Shown: piece after piece, positions 62,903 to 64,000 of the stretch
Layout of the letters: each line of letters begins with the position of its first letter
Position numbering within the stretch: position 1 is the stretch's first letter
NCBI RefSeq assembly: GCF_035582795.1
Contig: NC_134367.1
Location: forward strand, 7,426,062-7,490,061
Source: Mycteria americana
Taxonomy: Eukaryota; Chordata; Aves; Ciconiiformes; Ciconiidae
Direction of reading: 5' to 3'
Length of the DNA stretch: 64,000 nucleotides
Position numbers and translations under genes: made by a program
Notes under the pieces: generated by a model
Databases searched by the model: none
What the model was told of the DNA's origin: nothing
The model's input: the letters and a program-made list of their open reading frames with translations, nothing else

Positions 62903-64000
<1,098 letters not shown>

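Overview
The window looks like nuclear DNA of a bird, probably neoavian. It carries several CR1 LINE tails, with octamer repeats such as ATTCTGTG at their 3' ends, and two long ERVL-type LTRs of a kind I recall from many bird genomes. The protein-coding exons are clearly vertebrate. Species cannot be fixed by eye.

Two genes are supported, one at each edge, and both run off the window. On the + strand, 277-8531 holds the last four coding exons of OPN5 (neuropsin), a violet/UV-sensitive opsin; splice phases match throughout and the last exon has only 64 coding-plus-stop bases. On the - strand, 62903-64000 holds the C-terminal 365 residues of PTCHD4, a Patched/RND-family membrane protein, in one open exon. 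The convergent OPN5 > < PTCHD4 order is, as I recall, the same as on human chromosome 6p12.3, which supports both calls. The two genes have no evident shared pathway; the link is conserved neighbourhood.

Layout: 1-8.6 kb, OPN5 exons and introns (a MIR-like SINE, a CR1 tail and short tandem repeats lie in the introns). 8.6-62.9 kb, about 54 kb with no protein-coding gene that I can support. This gap contains a small CpG-dense patch (about 17.39-17.58 kb), CR1 tails (22.8, 24.75, 30.3 and 51.8 kb, possibly 26.5 kb), an inverted pair of ERVL-like LTRs (27.46-29.71 kb) with an internal 39-bp minisatellite, several old diverged amniote repeats, and two AT-rich stretches with homeodomain-like motifs that could be conserved enhancers (37.0-38.3 and 48.3-48.6 kb). 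62.9-64.0 kb, PTCHD4.

I found no new multi-gene system. The observations most worth a second look are the Ala codon at the OPN5 position that, as I recall, sets all-trans-retinal binding, the inverted LTR pair, the isolated CpG cluster, and the enhancer-like blocks. All repeat and conservation calls were made by eye and need a repeat-library search or a whole-genome alignment.
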